DNA from: Antedon mediterranea
Taxonomy: Eukaryota; Echinodermata; Crinoidea; Comatulida; Antedonidae
Reading direction: 5' to 3'
NCBI RefSeq assembly: GCF_964355755.1
Contig: NC_092673.1
Coordinates: 35,163,648 to 35,227,647, forward strand
Length of the DNA stretch: 64,000 nt
The notes below the pieces were generated by a model, which was not told the DNA's origin, searched no databases, and saw only the letters and a program-made list of their open reading frames with translations. Below, piece after piece: positions 58,291 to 64,000 of this stretch (within the stretch, counting starts at the first letter, position 1; each line of letters opens with the position of its first letter). The translations under genes were made by a program, and so were the position numbers.

Positions 58291-58985
58291 AGTAGTGTCT
58301 CACTTACTGTTCAGTGTCTAAACACATAGTGTACAATGTTTAGTATCTGACTACATGTTTGGTGTGTATAATGGACACTGTGTGTTTAGTACCTGACCAC
58401 ACGGTGTAGTGCCAGTAGTGTCTCACTTACTGTTTAGTGTCTAAACACATAGTGTACAATGTTTAGTATCTGACTACATGTTTAGTGTGTATAATGACAC
58501 TGTGTGTTTAGTACCTGACCACATGGTGTAGTGCCAGTAGTGTCTCACTTACTGTTTAGTGTCTAAACACATAGTTTACAATGTTTAGTATCTGACTACA
58601 TGTTTGGTGTGTATAATGACACTGTGTGTACAGTATCTGATCACACGGTGTAGTGCCAGTAGTGTCTCACTTACTGTTTAGTGTCTAAACACATAGTGTA
58701 CAATGTTTAGTATCTGACTACATGTTTAGTGTGTATAATGACACTGTGTGTTTAGTACCTGGCCACATGGTGTAGTGCCAGTAGTGTCTCACTTACTGTT
58801 TAGTGTCTAAACACATAGTGTACAATGTTTAGTATCTGACTACATGTTTCGTGTGTATAATGACACTGTGTGTTTAGTACCTGACCACTTACTGTTTAGT
58901 GTCTAAACACATAGTTTACAATGTTTAGTATCCGACTACATGTTTAGTGTGTATAATGACTGTGTGTACAGTATCTGATCACATG
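58291..58985. repeat. About 121-bp higher-order repeat derived from the 51-bp unit
   Basis: Units of about 121 bp contain CTCACTTACTGTTTAGTGTC, TACAATGTTTAGTATCTGAC and TGTGTTTAGTACCTGACCAC, each a diverged version of the 51-bp motif. Five or six copies are present, the last shortened. Confidence 0.85.
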
Positions 58986-60992
58986 GTGTACAGGAGTTAC
59001 AGTATAGTGTTTTACCAACTAGTGTTTAGCATGTCACCAGTTCAGTGTATAGTGTCTCACCTCATGGAACAGAGTATCTAAATCATGTTGTTACTTAGGC
59101 CTACTGTATAACATACAGTAATTTCTCCATGCTTATGTAAGCATTTTGCACCAAACACTATGTAATGCTATTACAGTATCTCATCCTAAGAACACACTAA
59201 GATTCTGTACTATAAACTGTAGAATACAGGCTGGGACATAATGTATCTTAGTATTGCATCACCTGATAAATACAACAATTGTAAACTATGCAAGGTTCGG
59301 CATAGCAAAGTATAGTCACTATTATATTAATTTAATTTCATCAAGTTATGAGTACAGTAGTACAGGATTATAATACTGTATAGCGTAAAACATAAAATGG
59401 AATGCTTTCTTCCTAGCTGGATTGTAAAATAAAATTATATGGAATCAAATTTGAATTTTACATTGATACGTTTTCCTTCCTAAAATTACATTTAATTTAG
59501 TGTTTTGGTAATGAATTGTGGAATATTAAATGTAATAATACGATCAAACAAACCAAAATTAACAAACAGATTATAAAATAGCTTGAACCTTGACACTAAA
59601 TCTATTTTTACACTTGTACATGTTATTAAAACAATTTAGAATATTGTATTCATTGTTATAAAAACAAAGCATACCGTACGTACTAACACCGTAACAGAGC
59701 ATACGTACTAACACCGTAACAGAGCATACGTACTAACACACAGTATATTGAAAGAACATAAAGAACATCAAAATGTAACTAAAAATGTCGGTTAAAACTT
59801 TTTATAAAAAGGAAAATAACTGATAAATAGTGCAATGTTAAATTTAGTGGCAAACAGGGTAATTTGGTGATTGGGGATAATTTGTACTATTTCTTTGATA
59901 TTCACGATCCTCTTGATGCAAATGCAAATCTACAGTTAACAGGTATTTTGTCATTCATCTCGCAATATGATTAAATAGAATTCAATGTCACAAGTCAAAT
60001 ATTCAAGAATATTCAGATGGAGACATTCAATGCGTTACAAAAAATGTTGCTACACCGTGCTTAATGCAATCCCATAAGGCATTGTAAATTTGCCGATGGA
60101 ATATATGTGACAGGTGGTTGCCGTGATTACGGACTTTACAATGTCAAAGTAATGTATGAATATATGTTGTATGGAATATTAACATTTTCTTTTGATGTAA
60201 ATCATTTAAAATTGAGTTACCATCAGCACCACTGCCAGGTATCATAATCATTATCATAATTAAAATTATCAAAATCTTATTAAAAGTAAAATTATTATTA
60301 ATCATTGTAATTCAATTTAAATTAGTAACATCAGCATCTGATTTCTTATTATTAACATAACATGCTAGAATTATATCTATGTAATCTTAATTAAAAACAT
60401 ACAGTTATTAATGTTACGTTATTATCATTAATCATAATAATAATAAAGAAGTTTATCTTTATTATGTTATTCCATCATACAAAGGTTTGCAATTGTCAAC
60501 TTAACACTTAATATTTTTTGACCACTATAACATGACCATTTCAACTACTAAAATAATGATCTGATGTGATAATATTTAGAAGGGAAAAAAATAATAGAGA
60601 AAAATAATTTAAACAAAAAAATTAAATAAAATGGTTAAAATGTCCAAAACAAAATAGTAAACATTCAACATTTTTAAAAAGCCAATTTTCTATCACAAGT
60701 TCAGGAAAAAGTGATTAAAATACTTGGCTAAACATTGTGTTTAGAATTTGCCAAGAAATTAGAATGAATATGTTGGAATTTAAGATCTTTCTAAAAAAAA
60801 ACCAAGTAAATAAAATACGCACACACACACACAATATGTACATAAATAACAAAATAAGATAATAAAATAAATTAAACATTTATACAGATAATTTTGAATG
60901 TTGTAAAGGCCATTATGTTGTCCCCTTTGTACATTACCACCATATTTTTTTTAGCAAAATATGTTTTTTTTTTTCGCTATGAGTACAAAAGA
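58986..60992. other. Probable GPSM 3' UTR and flank, no gene seen
   Basis: AT-rich. A three-fold GAGCATACGTACTAACACC-like repeat lies at about 59670-59745, and a short (CA)n near 60821. Poly(A) words on the minus strand are too common to choose one. Confidence 0.4.
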
Positions 60993-63079
60993 CTATTTTT
61001 CTTGAGAGATAACATCATTTGATAATGACTCTGGAAGATCACACCTCTGTTCTTCTAACCGTTGCGATTGTACTCGTGAAATTAACATGAAAAAGTCTTC
61101 GTCTGGTACGGTCGGGGCTTGTACACGTTCAGGAGCGTCTGTGCGTTGGTCTTCTATTCTTGTGCTCTGAAACGATTTAAAAATATATTATTATTAGGAT
61201 GTGACTATTTAAATCAAGTTCAAGTTCATGTTCAAATTTATTCACATAATGCAAACATATACAAAATATAAAAGATACAAGTGGTTGGAAATTAAGTAAA
61301 TAATAGTTGCATTATGCCTGGAGAATACCAGGAGTTGAATGGCATTTAGTGGAGTTGAGTTGAGTGAAATTGAGTTGAGTGGAATTGAGTTGAGTTGACT
61401 TGAATTGAGTAGAATGGGGTTTAGTGGAATGGAGTTGAGTGAAGTTAAATTGAGTGGAATGGAGTTGAGTGGAGTTGAGTTGAGTTGAGTTGAGTGGAAT
61501 GGAGTTTAGTGGAATGAAGTTGTAGCTCGGTGGTTAGCATGCTTGGCTACCAATCCCAGGTTCAAATAACAACTCCACTCTTATGGACTTTATGTATATC
61601 ATCTTGGTGTCTATGTTCTGTGAATGGAATAAATAAATACAAAATACTGTATATAAAATAAGTGTGATTAGAATTATTTTGATTGTGTCTGAATTTGGGC
61701 GTATTCAACGTCATACTGTCTGTACAGTTAAAAATTTAATTTAAATAATGTCTAATTGCTTCTCAGTTACCTATGTCACACTAACATGTTTCATTTACAT
61801 GAAATTCAATGTAATAATATATTCATCTCAATATCTAATTTCTTTAATAGCATTATTATTTAGAATACACTTTTCTTTTCAATTTATGGTATTTGTTCAA
61901 AAACGTTATGCTTGATATAAACACAGTATACAACACAGTATAATGTTATGCTTATAAGCATAATATTTGAACTTGAATTGATGAAAATTGTTTGACTAAC
62001 GAGAATAAAATAGTTGGCCAAGTGAATGCCTATGGTTGCATAGCTGTAACAGATCAAGTCTGATAGAACTAGGTCATTTTCATCACCTACAGAATTTATA
62101 TTACTAGAAATCATTGTTTTTATTTTCTCTTCCTGTGGAAAGTTAAGTGGGCTGTTACAGCTCTACGTATGGTAGAACCAGTAGAGCGATGCTAAGTGCT
62201 TTTGCAGAGTCGTATAAAGTGCCCGTCTTAACGGTAGCTGCAACGATTCGGTTTTTGTCGATAAGTAATTTTTATATAAATATTTGTTAAAAGCAAAAGA
62301 TTTATTATTCACTAAAGAGAACTGATTAAATAATATTTGTTGATTATGATATTGTTAAACACAGAAATCATTTTAGATATAGCATATTCCAAAAACACTA
62401 AATTTCACCAGTCAAATCACAACTAGCTTATTTATACAGTAAAACCAACATCACAATATTGTTGCTCATAGTGATAGATTGAATGTTACCAGATTCAATT
62501 GATTTCATCCGATAAACAACTTTTTTTATTCTCAATCACCAGGTGAATTTTTATTTTATTATTGTTAACATATATTATATTTGTCAGAGTTCAATTTTTG
62601 ACTAACCTATAAAAACTAAAATGACAAATACACACCTATTCCATGAAATATCTCCTAACTTTTGTTGCCTAATTGCCTGTAACGTGAAAAGTAAATTACA
62701 CTAACGTCTTTACGTATTTGGTTACCAATGAGAGGTAGTTAACGTATTTTGATAGGAAATCTTGACTACCTAGGCAAGCACTTGAAGCAATTTTTCCATT
62801 ATACTTAATCCTCGTCACAGGAAGATATCATTAAATTATATAAATAGAATCTATTGGTAATCTCACCAAACACCAAATGTCATGATCTACTAACCTGACA
62901 GCGTATCAACATATCAAAGAAGCTATCGTCGGGTACGTTAGATGGTTCTTTTAATTTGGTAAGGATATCTTCGTCTTTGTTACGTAAACCTGGTAGTGAT
63001 TCAACGTTCATTCGTTGTTCATTCATTCGTTTACCTTGGAATTTTGCTATACTATTCATAAATTCTTCTTTGCCTTCAT
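60993..63079 (-). CDS. GPSM: GPSM/LGN/Pins-type protein, last two coding exons (GoLoco region)
   Basis: Exons 63079-62895 and 61166-60993 (TAG) join in phase, and the gene continues past the right edge. The 119 residues hold three GoLoco-type motifs. The first is EFMNSIAKFQGKRMNEQRMN, followed by ESLPGLR. The second, DDSFFDMLIRCQ|STRIEDQR, is split across the intron. The third is PDEDFFMLISRVQSQRLEEQR. GoLoco arginines at the E/D-Q-R positions bind the nucleotide of GDP-loaded G-alpha-i. Order and spacing match the C-terminus of GPSM1/2 (AGS3/LGN/Pins), adaptors linking cortical G-alpha to Mud/NuMA and dynein for spindle orientation. The N-terminal TPR half is outside the window, so another multi-GoLoco protein cannot be excluded. 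Confidence 0.88.
61325..61515. repeat. GAGTTGAGTGGAATG low-order repeat
   Basis: Irregular 5- and 10-base steps of GAGTT and GGAAT in the GPSM intron, abutting a SINE-like sequence on the right. Confidence 0.85.
61516..61650 (+). mobile_element. tRNA-derived SINE remnant
   Basis: TTGTAGCTCGGTGGTTAGCA is a clear A-box/D-arm. GCTACCAATCCCAGGTTCAA carries the B-box start, though GGTTCAAATAA is degenerate. The tail is GGAATAAATAAATAC. Confidence 0.65.
61651..62894. other. GPSM intron, no further feature seen
   Basis: AT-rich non-coding. The short frame at 61884-62114 shows no family signature. Confidence 0.4.
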
Positions 63080-63179
63080 CTGAAAATCAAAATTAACAAT
63101 TTATTAGTGATATAAAAAGTTAACAAAACAAATTTTTCTTGTTTTTCATTTAATTATTTGTAAGCTTTTTCTTAAGTAG

Positions 63180-63281
63180 TGATATCCCCAAATATGGTAG
63201 TGATAAGAAGTCATCATGTACATATATGGGCACATCACATTTTTTTGTAACATAAAGTTTGATAGTGTGGACAGATCTTTA
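63180..63281. mobile_element. MITE of the CTACACTATCAAACTT family, right half only
   Basis: CCCCAAATATGGTAGTGATA, CATATATGGGCACATCACAT and AAGTTTGATAGTGTGGACAG match the right part of the 50457-50614 copy. The left inverted end is missing. Confidence 0.8.
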
Positions 63282-63895
63282 ACAAAACAAAACTTTGTTT
63301 ATACTTCAGTTTCAATATTCAATAATAAACACTTTTTAAAACAAATTTGGTTGAAAACTATTCTTTTTTTTAAACAAGTAAACAATATCCATTACAGTAA
63401 TTCTAAAGTACACTAGGCAAAGTGTTGCAATGAGAGTATTTTACAAAATGTTCTTCTGATTCTATTAATTTCATTTCATATTTGGTAAAAATTGTATTTT
63501 TCATAGACTGTCATTTGCTTACAGTAGTTGTGTTGTTGAAATTGTGAATTAGACATTTTTTTATTTTAGTTTTTCTAAGTTTAAATGTCTGATACATAAG
63601 TTGGTTAGATAATTTTAAATAATTTAAAATTATTTTATTATTATGTTTAAATATGATTCTAATTGTTATATAGTTCTTATTTATATATGTATATTTTCAT
63701 CCTGTAATTGGTGTTTACACTGTTGGATGTACAATTAAATTTAAAAAAATAAATAAATAAATAAAATGAACTATAATAGTCAAGTATATTAATATATTTA
63801 CAGATGTACAGATACAGATCTACATAGTAATAAAAGTAGGCATTTTATGATTTTACAATAATAAAGTTTAAGTGGGAGATTGACACCAGAATAAA

Positions 63896-63956
63896 ATGAT
63901 GGCAATGAAGTTTGCAATATTTATTGTATTAAATACTATTCATCTAGTGAGTACAT
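63896..63956 (+). CDS. Possible first exon encoding a signal peptide (weak)
   Basis: ATGATGGCAATG opens a frame whose product MMAMKFAIFIVLNTIHL is signal-peptide-like, followed at once by a good donor, GTGAGT, at 63957. It lies on the plus strand within the GPSM intron near the window edge. No second exon is visible, so chance is quite possible. Confidence 0.2.
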
Positions 63957-64000
63957 TACACGTTACTATTTTTTCTCTTATAACGTGCAGGAATTATTAA

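Overview
This is animal nuclear DNA. Genes are split by GT-AG introns, the sequence is AT-rich, and it is packed with minisatellites, MITEs, tRNA-derived SINEs, LINE-type and LTR retroelements. Five metazoan genes can be read from spliced exons whose phases all close. An NLR-type leucine-rich repeat fragment, the FAM124 homologue, runs of AGGCCTA-like words and the repeat style suggest a marine invertebrate deuterostome such as an echinoderm. That placement is inference. There is no sign of bacterial organisation.

Layout. 1-627: C-terminal end of an NLR-like LRR protein. 1.4-18.3 kb: a transposon graveyard. A 23-bp minisatellite (4440-4656 and 17186-18345) is split by a minus-strand LINE-type retroelement. 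That element is split by an 8.1-kb BEL/Pao retrotransposon (6124-14203) and by a second, plus-strand LINE-type element (15221-16750). The BEL gag gene is in turn split by a 646-bp solo LTR (11379-12024). A 1.46-kb near-identical copy of one end of the BEL element lies at 2694-4153, between 98-bp direct repeats. 18.5-20.1 kb: a 1.55-kb terminal-inverted-repeat element and a 58-bp hairpin.

20.3-23.9 kb: FAM124-like gene (+, 4 exons, 400 aa), followed by an array of about 21 copies of an 89-bp unit and by more repeats. 30.6-40.1 kb: mitoguardin (-, 10 exons, 521 aa), whose introns hold a LINE fragment, a 69-bp array, a multiplied splice donor and a SINE-derived 70-bp satellite. 42.1-45.0 kb: NELF-B (+, 5 exons, 570 aa), divergent from mitoguardin across about 2 kb carrying CRE-like and YY1-like sites. 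45.4-54.4 kb: WDR46 (-, 14 exons, 552 aa), convergent with NELF-B, only about 400 bp between stop codons. 57.3-59.0 kb: 51-bp and about 121-bp arrays. 61.0-63.1 kb: the last two coding exons of a GPSM/LGN-type gene (-) with GoLoco motifs, continuing past the right edge.

The genes are unrelated housekeeping functions: mitochondrial fusion, Pol II pausing, 18S rRNA processing and spindle orientation. They do not form one pathway, and I found no new multi-gene system. The most unusual items are the multiplied 5' splice site in mitoguardin, the four-level transposon nest, the BEL patch between long direct repeats, the SINE head turned into a satellite, and a LINE bounded by equal A-tracts.
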